A program made the position numbers and the translations under genes. The notes beneath the pieces were generated by a model. That model saw only the letters and a program-made list of their open reading frames with translations, searched no databases and was not told the DNA's origin. This document shows positions 17,244-25,703 of a DNA stretch of 64,000 nucleotides, piece after piece. The stretch's first letter is position 1; every line of letters starts with the position of its first letter. This stretch comes from Porphyromonadaceae bacterium UBA7332 (lineage in GTDB: Bacteria; Bacteroidota; Bacteroidia; Bacteroidales; UBA7332), in contig DKPO01000042.1 of the NCBI GenBank assembly GCA_002471225.1, positions 20,547 through 84,546 on the forward strand, written 5' to 3'.

Positions 17244-18395
17244 TTATTCAAAATAGTTCAGTGTTTTATATCCGCCATTATGAAGATATACTTCTTTTTT
17301 CGTAAGCATAATATCATATAGAACCATATCTTTACATAGAGCCTGCAGATCGTATTCAGGGATCCAGCCCAGAACAGTTTTTGATTTAGTCGGATCTCCA
17401 ATCAGAAGTTCTACTTCAGTCGGGCGGAAATAAGCAGGATCCACTTCTACAATCGTTTCTCCTAATCTGTTCTCAATAGCATCCAGATATTCTTCTCCGA
17501 TTACTTTTTTAAACAACTCTTTATTTAAGCCTGAGAAAATACCTTTTTCGTTTAGGCCTTCACCTTCAAATTTGATTTCGATACCAACTTCTGCAAAACT
17601 AAGTGTAACAAAGTCACGAACCGTTGTCGTAATACCTGTAGCAATAACATAATCCGAAGGTTTGTCTTGCTGAAGAATCAGATGCATGGCACGCACATAG
17701 TCTTTCGCGTGTCCCCAGTCGCGTTTAGCAGAAAGATTTCCGAGAAACAGTTTCGATTGCATACCTAATGCCATACGGCTGGCAGCCCGCGTAATCTTAC
17801 GTGTAACGAAGGTTTCTCCGCGCACAGGAGATTCGTGATTGAATAATATGCCGTTAGATGCATGCATATCGTAAGCTTCACGATAATTCACTGTAATCCA
17901 GTATGCGTATAGTTTTGCACAAGCATAAGGGCTTCGGGGATAAAAAGGAGTTGTTTCCTTTTGTGGAATTTCCTGTACCATACCATATAGCTCAGAAGTA
18001 GAAGCCTGATAGATACGCGTTTTTTTAGTCAAGCCCAATAAGCGAACCGCTTCCAGTATACGTAAAGTTCCCAACCCATCCGCATTGGCTGTATATTCGG
18101 GAGAGTCGAAACTTACCTTCACGTGACTCATTGCCGCTAAGTTATAGATTTCATCCGGTTGAGTTTCCTGAATAATCTTTGTGATATTCAGAGAATCCGT
18201 TAAATCACCGTAATGCAAAAAGAAGTTTCTGTTTTCTACATGCGGGTCCTGATATAAATGATCGATACGATCTGTATTGAACGACGAAGAACGACGTTTA
18301 ATACCGTGTACGATATATCCTTTTTTCAGTAGATACTCGGCTAAATAAGCACCATCTTGTCCGGTAATACCGGTTATTAAAGCAACTTTATTCAT
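17244..18395 (-). CDS. gmd: GDP-mannose 4,6-dehydratase
   Basis: Gmd converts GDP-D-mannose to GDP-4-keto-6-deoxy-D-mannose, the first committed step of GDP-fucose synthesis. The 383-residue protein has the NADP loop GITGQDGAYL (9-18), the adjacent arginine motif KRRSSSFNTDRIDHLY (33-48), and the catalytic Tyr157/Lys161 in RSPYACAKLY, with NHESPVRGETFVTRKI downstream. All are close to the consensus. It forms a tight pair with fcl and precedes miaA. Confidence 0.97.
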   Translation of the reverse strand: MNKVALITGITGQDGAYLAEYLLKKGYIVHGIKRRSSSFNTDRIDHLYQDPHVENRNFFLHYGDLTDSLNITKIIQETQPDEIYNLAAMSHVKVSFDSPEYTANADGLGTLRILEAVRLLGLTKKTRIYQASTSELYGMVQEIPQKETTPFYPRSPYACAKLYAYWITVNYREAYDMHASNGILFNHESPVRGETFVTRKITRAASRMALGMQSKLFLGNLSAKRDWGHAKDYVRAMHLILQQDKPSDYVIATGITTTVRDFVTLSFAEVGIEIKFEGEGLNEKGIFSGLNKELFKKVIGEEYLDAIENRLGETIVEVDPAYFRPTEVELLIGDPTKSKTVLGWIPEYDLQALCKDMVLYDIMLTKKEVYLHNGGYKTLNYFE

Positions 18396-18440
18396 AACTA
18401 TATTGATTTTAGCGAATAGAAGGCTATATGACCTACATTA

Positions 18441-18502
18441 AAAAACAAAAATAGTGAAATAGCTATATGAAGCAATAAAGCTTATAAACTATTTCACTAT
18501 TT
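18441..18502 (-). terminator. intrinsic terminator of the BCCP gene
   Basis: Arms 18449-18462 and 18489-18502 are perfect 14-bp complements; on the minus strand the stem is followed by a T-rich tract. Confidence 0.85.
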
Positions 18503-18519
18503 ATATATAGAATATCGGA

Positions 18520-18840
18520 TTATCCGATAACGATCATAACAAAATCTTTTGTTACACGCATGCCCGGTTCAACGCAAATCTCCTGGATTGTACCTGAAAC
18601 AGGGGCGCATATTCTGTTTTGCATTTTCATAGCCTCCTGAATCATCAGGACTTGTCCTTTCTTTACAGTGTCACCCACTTTTGTATCTACACTGATAACC
18701 GTTCCCGGAAGTGTTGCTTTAACTTCTCCTTCAATCGGAGCAACCCATGTCGGACGATTAATAAACTTCTTAGTAAGAAGTGTCTTGTATTTACGGGCTG
18801 TTACAGCAAAGTCAACTAATTCGTTTTGTTTGTTATGCAT
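18520..18840 (-). CDS. biotin carboxyl carrier protein (set 1)
   Basis: A 106-residue biotinyl domain protein; I take the ATG at 18840 (MHNKQNELVD) as start rather than a TTG two codons upstream. The biotin-attachment motif EAMKM is at residues 69-73, with Lys72 the expected acceptor. The N-terminal 30 residues are short compared with the Pro/Ala-rich linkers of decarboxylase carriers. It lies 12 nt after a carboxyltransferase gene and should carry biotin for that enzyme. No biotin carboxylase gene is adjacent, so the complete enzyme, if a carboxylase, needs an accC elsewhere. Confidence 0.92.
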   Translation of the reverse strand: MHNKQNELVDFAVTARKYKTLLTKKFINRPTWVAPIEGEVKATLPGTVISVDTKVGDTVKKGQVLMIQEAMKMQNRICAPVSGTIQEICVEPGMRVTKDFVMIVIG

Positions 18841-18852
18841 AATCAAAAAAAA

Positions 18853-20400
18853 TTAGAATGGAGGAAGACCATGTTTTTTACCCGGACGAAGTTCTTCTTT
18901 ATTTTTAGATATTTCTAAAGTATGAAGCAGGATTTCGCGAGTTTCTTTCGGTTCGATAACAGCATCGATGAAACCATTAGATGCAGCTACATACGGATTT
19001 GCGAATTTATCCACATATTCCTGCACTTTGATTTTGCGCATTGCTTCCGGATCTTCTGCTTCCATAATTTCCTTGCGGAAGATAATGTTTGCAGCACCTT
19101 CAGGTCCCATTACCGCAATTTCAGCACTTGGCCATGCGAAAACGAAATCGGCACCTAAGTGACGAGAGTTCATAGCGATATACCCCCCACCATAAGCTTT
19201 ACGTAAGACAACTGTGATTTTTGGAACAGTTGCCTCTGAGTATGCATAAAGAACTTTTGCACCGTGACGGATAACTCCTGCATGCTCCTGATCAACCCCC
19301 GGTAAGTAACCCGGCATATCCTCAAGGGTAACAATCGGAATATTAAATGAATCGCAGAAACGAATAAATCGGGCTGCTTTATCCGAACTGTCACAATCAA
19401 GAACACCAGCCAGTACCATTGGTTGATTTGCTACAAAACCGACCGTTTCGCCACCCATACGACCAAAGCCAATCACGATGTTAGCTGCGAACAACTCCTG
19501 AACCTCAAAAAAGTCAGAGTCGTCAACAATGGCACGAATTACGTCGCGAACATCATACGGTTGTTTAGGATCAGAAGGAATGATTGAATCAATTGAAGTT
19601 TTACTTTTTGGTTTTGCAGGTTTCTGAGCAGTAGCTTTTTCAGTATTACTCCATGGTAAGAAGCTGATAAGTTTTTTGATTTGTTCAAAACACTCAGTTT
19701 CGCTTAATGAATAGAAATGTGCATTTCCGGTAATTTCGGCATGTACACGTGCACCACCTAAATCTTCCATTGAGATATCTTCACCAATAACGGTTTTGAT
19801 AACACTAGGTCCTGTGATGAACATGTTAGAGATTTTCTCTACAACAAAAACGAAGTCAGTTAAAGCAGGAGAGTAAACAGCACCTCCGGCGCAAGGGCCT
19901 AAGATAACTGAGATTTGAGGAATAACTCCCGAAGCAATTGTGTTGCGGTAAAAGATTTCTCCGTAACCAGCTAAAGCATCTACACCTTCCTGGATACGAG
20001 CCCCACCTGAATCGTTAATACCGATGATCGGCATTTTCATTTTCAAGGCATGGTCCATGATTTTTGTAATTTTACGGGCATGCTTCAAACCAAGAGATCC
20101 CCCTTCGACAGTAAAGTCCTGAGCGAAGATACCAACCGGTTTTCCATCAATAGTTCCGGTCCCGGTGATAACTCCGTCACCAGGAAGAACTTTTTTATCC
20201 ATACCAAAATTACGAGCACCATGTTCTACAAACATATCGTATTCCTGGAAAGATCCTTTATCTAAAATAGCAAGGATACGATTACGTGCTGTCATTTTAC
20301 CTTTAGCTTCTTGCTTTGCAATTGCTGCATCGCCTCCGCCTTTTTCAACTAAAGCACGTTTTTCTCGTAGCTTTAAGATGTTTTTCTTTAAAGATGTCAT
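18853..20400 (-). CDS. acyl-CoA carboxylase/decarboxylase carboxyltransferase (set 1)
   Basis: The 515-residue protein belongs to the PccB/MmdA carboxyltransferase family. It has both crotonase-like halves: GINDSGGARIQEGVDALAG and GPCAGGAVYSPALTDF in the first half, and LEDMPGYLPGVDQEHAGVIR plus AYGGGYIAMNSRHLG in the second. These build the two oxyanion holes that move carboxyl groups between biotin and an acyl-CoA (probably propionyl-/methylmalonyl-CoA). A Pro/Lys-rich linker near residue 255-270 separates the halves. It follows def by 22 nt. A distinct paralogue occurs at 60774-62327. Direction of the reaction (carboxylation or decarboxylation) cannot be told, because neither biotin carboxylase nor sodium-pump subunits are adjacent. 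Confidence 0.93.
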   Translation of the reverse strand: MTSLKKNILKLREKRALVEKGGGDAAIAKQEAKGKMTARNRILAILDKGSFQEYDMFVEHGARNFGMDKKVLPGDGVITGTGTIDGKPVGIFAQDFTVEGGSLGLKHARKITKIMDHALKMKMPIIGINDSGGARIQEGVDALAGYGEIFYRNTIASGVIPQISVILGPCAGGAVYSPALTDFVFVVEKISNMFITGPSVIKTVIGEDISMEDLGGARVHAEITGNAHFYSLSETECFEQIKKLISFLPWSNTEKATAQKPAKPKSKTSIDSIIPSDPKQPYDVRDVIRAIVDDSDFFEVQELFAANIVIGFGRMGGETVGFVANQPMVLAGVLDCDSSDKAARFIRFCDSFNIPIVTLEDMPGYLPGVDQEHAGVIRHGAKVLYAYSEATVPKITVVLRKAYGGGYIAMNSRHLGADFVFAWPSAEIAVMGPEGAANIIFRKEIMEAEDPEAMRKIKVQEYVDKFANPYVAASNGFIDAVIEPKETREILLHTLEISKNKEELRPGKKHGLPPF

Positions 20401-20422
20401 AAATAAAAGCTATTAATGATAC

Positions 20423-20980
20423 TTATTTCGATGAAGTCTTCGTGCGATAATGGCAACGAACCTTCCCTTTGATGATATTTGAAAGCTTAGATTTGATTAA
20501 TTGTTTGCGTATAGGAGAAATATGGTCAATAAAAAGTACTCCTTCTAAATGATCGTATTCATGCTGAATTACACGAGCAATAAAGCCTTCAAATACTTCT
20601 TCTTTTTCCTGGAAATTCTCATCTAAATACTTTATGCGTATTCCCTCCTGACGAGTTACAGACTCGTGAATTCCAGGTAAGCTTAAGCAACCCTCTTCTC
20701 TTGAAACCTCCTCACCGAAAGTCTCAATAATCTGAGCATTGATCATTGTTTTTTTAACTCCTTTATATTCAGGAAAATCATCACTCATTACGTCAAGATC
20801 AAATACTAACAGGCGAATATCCAGTCCGATTTGAGGAGCAGCCAGTCCAATACCATCCGAATTGTACATTGTATCGTACATATCAGCCATAAGTTTTTCC
20901 AGATTAGCGTATGTCTGATCAATTGGTTGTGCTACTTTGCGTAAAACCTGAGTGCCGTATAAATATATAGGTAAATTCAT
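20423..20980 (-). CDS. def: peptide deformylase
   Basis: Def removes the formyl group from the N-terminal methionine of new proteins. All three metal-site motifs are present in the 185-residue protein: GIGLAAPQ (43-50), EEGCLSL (95-101, metal-binding Cys98) and HEYDH (140-144, His140 and His144 as ligands, Glu141 catalytic). The C-terminal tail after residue 165 is basic. It sits between ruvX (17 nt upstream) and the carboxyltransferase gene (22 nt downstream), so all are likely on one transcript. Confidence 0.96.
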   Translation of the reverse strand: MNLPIYLYGTQVLRKVAQPIDQTYANLEKLMADMYDTMYNSDGIGLAAPQIGLDIRLLVFDLDVMSDDFPEYKGVKKTMINAQIIETFGEEVSREEGCLSLPGIHESVTRQEGIRIKYLDENFQEKEEVFEGFIARVIQHEYDHLEGVLFIDHISPIRKQLIKSKLSNIIKGKVRCHYRTKTSSK

Positions 20981-20997
20981 TTTTTGTAATTGAAATT

Positions 20998-21420
20998 TTA
21001 AAATTTGAAACTTTTAGAATCCAGATAAGATTGTAGAATAATCACCGCACTAATCTCATCAACTAACTCTTTTCTTTGTCTGTCTTTCTTTTTTACACCA
21101 CCTGTAATCATAGCTTGCTGTGCAAGTTTAGATGTGAAGCGTTCATCCACAAACTCAATTGGAATTTGCGGAATTTCAATTCGTAATTTCTCGACAAAAG
21201 CCTCTATGTACTGCATGCTTTGAGAAGGTTCATTATTTAAACGCTTTGGTAACCCAAAAACAAGCAGATCAACGGGCTCATTAGAAGTGTATTCTTTGAG
21301 GAATTTCATCAGATCGGTTGCTGAAACCGTCCCTAATCCCCCGGGTATCATACCCAATATGTCAGTAGCTGCGACTCCGCAACGTTTTTGACCATAATCG
21401 ATTGCAACAATTCTTCCCAT
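20998..21420 (-). CDS. ruvX: RuvX/YqgF Holliday junction resolvase-like nuclease
   Basis: A 140-residue RNase H-fold nuclease, taken from the ATG at 21420 (MGRIVAIDYGQKRCGVA) instead of a TTG three codons earlier. The catalytic acidic residues occur in VAIDYG (Asp7), FVDERFTS and the C-terminal DEISAVIILQ. The family acts in pre-16S rRNA 5'-end maturation and resembles RuvC. A -7 promoter element ends only 7 bases before this ATG, so the transcript may be leaderless. It heads the ruvX-def-carboxyltransferase-BCCP cluster. Confidence 0.93.
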   Translation of the reverse strand: MGRIVAIDYGQKRCGVAATDILGMIPGGLGTVSATDLMKFLKEYTSNEPVDLLVFGLPKRLNNEPSQSMQYIEAFVEKLRIEIPQIPIEFVDERFTSKLAQQAMITGGVKKKDRQRKELVDEISAVIILQSYLDSKSFKF

Positions 21421-21426
21421 TGGGGA

Positions 21427-21434
21427 CAAATGTA
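21427..21434 (-). promoter_or_regulatory. -7 element TACATTTG directly before ruvX
   Basis: On the minus strand TACATTTG is followed by TCCCCA and then the ATG at 21420. With the usual distance of about 7 bases between this element and the start point, transcription would begin at or within a base or two of the A of the ATG. The rest of the 280-bp divergent gap shows nothing else I can name apart from the element at 21680. Confidence 0.5.
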
Positions 21435-21679
21435 CACAAAATCCTCAAAATTGCGCATATATCATTTCATTTTTAGAAAACGCGTAATGATTTTGTATTA
21501 TTTTAAAAAAGAATTTTTTTATGGAACAGCGCTTGATAAGGCAAGGTTTTGCTCAAAATCAAGAATCGAAAGTCTTACGGAATGTTAATTTAGGATAGGA
21601 TGCTTTTATATTTTAAGCTATCTCATTGATGCTTTGTATAAATTAGGCTTTGTCCGAGGTAAAATATCAAAGATTATTT

Positions 21680-21687
21680 TAATTTTG
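21680..21687 (+). promoter_or_regulatory. -7 element TAATTTTG for the S41 peptidase
   Basis: TAATTTTG fits TAnnTTTG. It ends two bases before an in-frame GTG (21689), which therefore cannot be the start; the ATG at 21716, about 22 nt after the predicted start point, is chosen instead. Confidence 0.6.
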
Positions 21688-21715
21688 CGTGAAACCTGAT
21701 TTAAACTCAATACAA

Positions 21716-23395
21716 ATGAAACGATTTAATAAGAAATATGCATTAGCATTTTTCCTTCTATCCCTGGCAGTCTCTAATTTTAATACGCTTTTTGCACAGG
21801 ATCAGCGGAATGATAAGAATTTTGAATTAAATAAAAATCTCGATCTTTTTTACAATATCGTTCGCGAGTTAGATCAATTCTATGTTGATTCTATCAAACC
21901 GGATAAATTAATAATGACCGGAGTCGATGCTATGTTGTCCTCTCTGGATCCGTATACGAATTTTATACCCGAAACGGATATGGATGATTTTAAATTTATG
22001 ACAACCGGCGAGTATGGAGGTATTGGTTCTTTAATAGGAGTAAAAGACGGAGTTATATTTATCTCAGAACCTTATGAAGGATTACCTGCTTCTAAAAGCG
22101 GCTTACGTACCGGTGATGTTATTTTATCGATAAACGGGGTCGATATGAAAGGCAAAAAAGTAGATGACGCTAGCTCCTTATTAAAAGGAGAAGCTAATAC
22201 GGATGTTGTTCTTAAGGTGAAGAGATACGGATCAGGACAGATTGAAGAACTAAAGATCCGACGCGAGAAAATTCAGATCAACTCAATCGCTTATGCAGAT
22301 CTGCTTGATTCAAATGTTGGTTACATACAGATATCATCTTTTACAGATAAGACAGGAGATGAATTTAAAGCTGCCTTCCAGGATTTGAAGAAAAGAGGAA
22401 TGGAGTCCCTTGTAATTGACTTAAGAGGCAATGGCGGAGGAGTAATGGAAGAAGCTATCAAGGTTGTCAATTATTTTGTGCCTAAAGGTGAAGATGTTGT
22501 TTCGACCCGGGGTAAATTACGCCAATGGGATAAAGTGTATAAAACAACATTAGAACCGTTAGATTCAGTGATACCTTTAGCTATTTTGGTGGATCAGGGT
22601 AGTGCATCGGCTTCGGAGATTGTTTCCGGTGCATTACAGGATTTAGACCGAGCTGTTATTATCGGGAACCGTACCTTCGGTAAAGGTTTGGTTCAGTCAG
22701 CAAGAGGTATTGGTTATAACGGGAATATAAAACTGACAACAGCTAAATATTATACGCCAAGTGGCAGATGTGTTCAGGCTATTGATTATAGCAGAAGAAA
22801 TGCCGACGGAAGTGTAGGGGAGATCCCTGACAGTCTGACTCAGGTTTTTAAAACTAAGAATGGCAGAGATGTGCGTGACGGAGGAGGAATCACTCCGGAT
22901 ATTAAAACGACACTGACACCGGCTCCAAATATTTTATTTTATCTGGTGAACGATTTTCTTGTTTTCGATTTTGCAAATCAATATGCATTTGAGCATCCGC
23001 AAATAGAGATGCCTAAGCAATTTGAGTTAAGTGATGAAGATTACAATAAATTCAAGGAGTATGTGAAATCAAAGAATTTTACGTATGATAAACAGAGCGA
23101 GAAGATGCTTGCCAAATTAAAAGAAGTAGCAAAATTTGAAGGTTATCTGGATGGCTCTGAAAATGAGTTTGCTGCTTTGGAAGCGAAACTTACGCATGAT
23201 GTAGATCGTTCGTTAGATAAATTCAAACCGGAGATCTCTCAATATCTGGCTTCTGAGATTCTAAGACGATATTATTACCAGAAAGGATCATCAGCTTATC
23301 AGCTAAAACATGATCAGGAATTACCGGAGGCTATTAATATTCTGAAAGATCAGGCGAAATATAATCAGATATTATCGGGAAAAGATACTAAATAG
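21716..23395 (+). CDS. S41 family C-terminal processing peptidase
   Basis: A 559-residue CtpA/Prc-type serine protease, exported by an N-terminal signal segment (FFLLSLAVSNFNTLFA, about residues 11-28). A PDZ domain follows (about 90-175; GLRTGDVILSINGVDMKG). The catalytic Ser is in GSASASEI (about Ser298) and the Lys in TFGKGLVQ 25 residues later (about Lys323), the normal Ser-Lys dyad spacing. A C-terminal helical region of about 170 residues completes it. Such proteases trim or degrade periplasmic proteins. I chose the ATG at 21716 because a promoter element overlaps the upstream GTG. It is monocistronic with a strong terminator. Confidence 0.93.
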   Translation: MKRFNKKYALAFFLLSLAVSNFNTLFAQDQRNDKNFELNKNLDLFYNIVRELDQFYVDSIKPDKLIMTGVDAMLSSLDPYTNFIPETDMDDFKFMTTGEYGGIGSLIGVKDGVIFISEPYEGLPASKSGLRTGDVILSINGVDMKGKKVDDASSLLKGEANTDVVLKVKRYGSGQIEELKIRREKIQINSIAYADLLDSNVGYIQISSFTDKTGDEFKAAFQDLKKRGMESLVIDLRGNGGGVMEEAIKVVNYFVPKGEDVVSTRGKLRQWDKVYKTTLEPLDSVIPLAILVDQGSASASEIVSGALQDLDRAVIIGNRTFGKGLVQSARGIGYNGNIKLTTAKYYTPSGRCVQAIDYSRRNADGSVGEIPDSLTQVFKTKNGRDVRDGGGITPDIKTTLTPAPNILFYLVNDFLVFDFANQYAFEHPQIEMPKQFELSDEDYNKFKEYVKSKNFTYDKQSEKMLAKLKEVAKFEGYLDGSENEFAALEAKLTHDVDRSLDKFKPEISQYLASEILRRYYYQKGSSAYQLKHDQELPEAINILKDQAKYNQILSGKDTK

Positions 23396-23411
23396 ACATA
23401 TTTAAAAATGT

Positions 23412-23462
23412 AAGCGGGAAAGGCTATTTATATATTATAAATAAGCTTTTCCCGCTTTTTTA
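23412..23462 (+). terminator. intrinsic terminator of the S41 peptidase gene
   Basis: AAGCGGGAAA at 23412 onward pairs with TTTTCCCGCTT ending near 23458, extended by an AT-rich stem and followed by T. Confidence 0.85.
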
Positions 23463-23574
23463 CTATTAAGTTGAAAAAGTAAATCTTAAATGGATATGAA
23501 TTTACAAAATAACAAAAAGCTAAAAAAAAGGTTAGAGACGAGGCTTATTTATACTGAGTCAAAATATAATTATA

Positions 23575-23582
23575 TACTTTTG
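23575..23582 (+). promoter_or_regulatory. -7 element TACTTTTG for nhaC
   Basis: TACTTTTG fits TAnnTTTG and puts the start point near 23589, giving a 40-nt leader to the ATG at 23629. An in-frame TTG at 23602 is a less likely start. Confidence 0.55.
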
Positions 23583-23628
23583 TCCAGCTTATAGAAGAGA
23601 ATTGACATTTATAACTAAACCTAACCCA

Positions 23629-25140
23629 ATGCAAAATCTTACAAACAGTAAAAGAAGCGTACCTCGGTTATGGGTCGCATTGATACCTATTTTATTTTTG
23701 ATTATAGCTTTAAGTACCAACATCTATATTTTCGGAAGTGACGCCGGCAGCGGTTCAACACAGATCATATTGATGATTGCCTCTATCTTTTGTTTTGCTG
23801 TCGCTTTTTTAGAGACGGGAACGAGCTGGGATAAGACAGAAAAGTATATGGTAAAACATATCGGGGATTCTACCCCGGCAATAATCATTCTATTCTTAAT
23901 AGGTGCTTTGTCCGGAACGTGGATGCTTAGCGGGGTAGTTCCATCCATGATTTATTATGGTTTACAAATTATAAATCCAACCACATTTTTATTGACCGCC
24001 TGCGTGATTTCCTCTATAGTATCTCTTTCAGCAGGGAGTTCATGGGCAACAGTTGCAACAATCGGTGTTGCTATGATGGGTGTTGGTAAAGCATTAGGGT
24101 ATTCAGAAGGATGGATTGCAGGAGCTGTTATTTCAGGAGCCTATTTCGGAGATAAAATCTCTCCATTATCGGAAACAACCAATCTTGCAGCAAATTGTAC
24201 GCAGACACCTTTGTTTAAACATATCAAAAATATGATGATAACAACGGTGCCAAGTTACGTAATAACACTTATTCTATTTATTGTAGCGGGTTTAGTTATA
24301 AAGACAGACGGTAATGTAGAATTGACAACGTTTACAAACTCCTTAGCAGGAACTTATAATATTTCACCCTGGTTATTATTGATCCCGGCATTTACCTTTA
24401 TATTGATTTTGAAGAAAGTGCCAACGGCTTTGATCATGATCATTTCATCATTGGTTGCAGCCGTAGTAGCCGCTTTTTATCAGACATCATTAACGGAAAG
24501 TATTACAGGTATAACGGATAATCCTTTATCAGCAGGGTTGACTGCTGCCTTTCAGTCTATGTACGGATCTATATCTGTAGAGACTGGTAATCCGTCATTG
24601 AATGATTTGGTTGCGACCAACGGAATGGCAGGGATGCTTAATACAACGTGGTTAATTATTGCCTCCATGATGTTTGGAGGAGCGATGGAAGCTGGAGGAA
24701 TGTTGCAGACAATTACAGGGCATATGGTCAAATTTATGAAGAATACCTTCTCTACGGTCGGCTGTACAACCTTCTCTTGTTTGTTTTTGAATACAACGGC
24801 ATCAGATCAGTATATAGCAATCTTGTTACCGGGTAAAATGTTTTCGTACTTTTATAAAAAGAACGGATATGATTCCTCTTTATTAAGTCGTACATTAGAA
24901 GACAGTGCAACTGTTACATCGGTGCTTATACCATGGAATACATGTGGTATGGCTCAATCAACCGTATTGAGTGTGCCGACATTAACCTATTTGCCATATT
25001 GCTTTTTTAACTTGTTGAGTCCGGTTATGACTCTATTGGTAGCGGCTATAGGTTATAAAATAAAGACAATGGTAACGTCTGACGATTTTGAAGAAGAAAC
25101 AGATATCGACGTTGAACCTCAAGTACACGAAATCATATAA
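23629..25140 (+). CDS. nhaC: Na+/H+ antiporter, NhaC family
   Basis: A 503-residue inner-membrane protein with about 11-12 hydrophobic segments. The conserved NhaC stretch is present: SGSSWATVATIGVAMMG-like SAGSSWATVATIG, then GAVISGAYFGDKISPLSETT, which carries the charged residues of the ion path. The family exchanges external protons for internal sodium (or links this to malate/lactate exchange in some members). It could use or balance the sodium gradient made by the decarboxylase pump at the end of this window; that link is inference. The start ATG at 23629 is chosen from the promoter position. The C-terminal 20 residues are acidic. Confidence 0.9.
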   Translation: MQNLTNSKRSVPRLWVALIPILFLIIALSTNIYIFGSDAGSGSTQIILMIASIFCFAVAFLETGTSWDKTEKYMVKHIGDSTPAIIILFLIGALSGTWMLSGVVPSMIYYGLQIINPTTFLLTACVISSIVSLSAGSSWATVATIGVAMMGVGKALGYSEGWIAGAVISGAYFGDKISPLSETTNLAANCTQTPLFKHIKNMMITTVPSYVITLILFIVAGLVIKTDGNVELTTFTNSLAGTYNISPWLLLIPAFTFILILKKVPTALIMIISSLVAAVVAAFYQTSLTESITGITDNPLSAGLTAAFQSMYGSISVETGNPSLNDLVATNGMAGMLNTTWLIIASMMFGGAMEAGGMLQTITGHMVKFMKNTFSTVGCTTFSCLFLNTTASDQYIAILLPGKMFSYFYKKNGYDSSLLSRTLEDSATVTSVLIPWNTCGMAQSTVLSVPTLTYLPYCFFNLLSPVMTLLVAAIGYKIKTMVTSDDFEEETDIDVEPQVHEII

Positions 25141-25143
25141 TGC

Positions 25144-25168
25144 TTAAAAGTCAAGATGACTTCAATAA
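25144..25168 (+). repeat. repeat family B, short copy
   Basis: Directly after the nhaC stop, 25 bases match 1514-1538 at about 21 positions (TAAAAGTCAxGATGACxTCAATAA). Only the outer arm of the palindrome is present. Confidence 0.6.
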
Positions 25169-25170
25169 CA

Positions 25171-25207
25171 AAAAAGCACTGAACTTACGTAAGTTCAGTG
25201 CTTTTTT
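25171..25207. terminator. bidirectional terminator between nhaC and the thioredoxin gene
   Basis: A perfect palindrome AAAAAGCACTGAACTT / AAGTTCAGTGCTTTTT with loop ACGT serves both convergent genes. Confidence 0.9.
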
Positions 25208-25209
25208 GT

Positions 25210-25557
25210 TTAAAATACCTCTGCTATCAGGTTTTTGAATTCCTTAATATCCATTTCTCCCTCTGAAGCTTCCATTTCTCCATTAGGCTTAATAAAGACA
25301 AACGTAGGGAAACCGCTGATACCAAACAACTCACCGATGCGTGGATGTTTTTCCAGTTCAACACGATAACATCCTACTTTTCCATCCAACTCATTGGAAA
25401 CGGCATCATAACGAGGCATCATAGCCTGGCAATGAGGACACCAGCTCACGTAAAACTCCAGAATAGAAGGTGTCGTTTTTTTATAAGAGAGATTTGATTC
25501 TTCGTCAACACTAAATAAATTGTCGACAAAAGATTTTTCGTTTAATTCAATTACCAT
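25210..25557 (-). CDS. thioredoxin-family protein
   Basis: A 115-residue cytoplasmic thioredoxin-fold protein with no signal peptide. The active site is WCPHC (about residues 34-38) in place of the usual WCGPC, and the cis-proline loop is SGFPTFVFIKP (about 80-90). CPHC is the dipeptide of DsbA-like oxidants, which suggests a more oxidising redox potential than classical thioredoxin, but the small single-domain form and cytoplasmic location argue for a thioredoxin-like reductant or glutaredoxin-like role. It is convergent with nhaC and monocistronic. Confidence 0.88.
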   Translation of the reverse strand: MVIELNEKSFVDNLFSVDEESNLSYKKTTPSILEFYVSWCPHCQAMMPRYDAVSNELDGKVGCYRVELEKHPRIGELFGISGFPTFVFIKPNGEMEASEGEMDIKEFKNLIAEVF

Positions 25558-25703
25558 AACCGACTTTATTTTATGTATTAATATATACCCACGGACAAAA
25601 AACTTTATTTGGGGTGATTTAATATTTAAACATTTCTTGATACCAATTGTTTACATTTTGAATAATATCTAACCTAAACCAAAGATTAAAAACTATAACT
25701 ACA

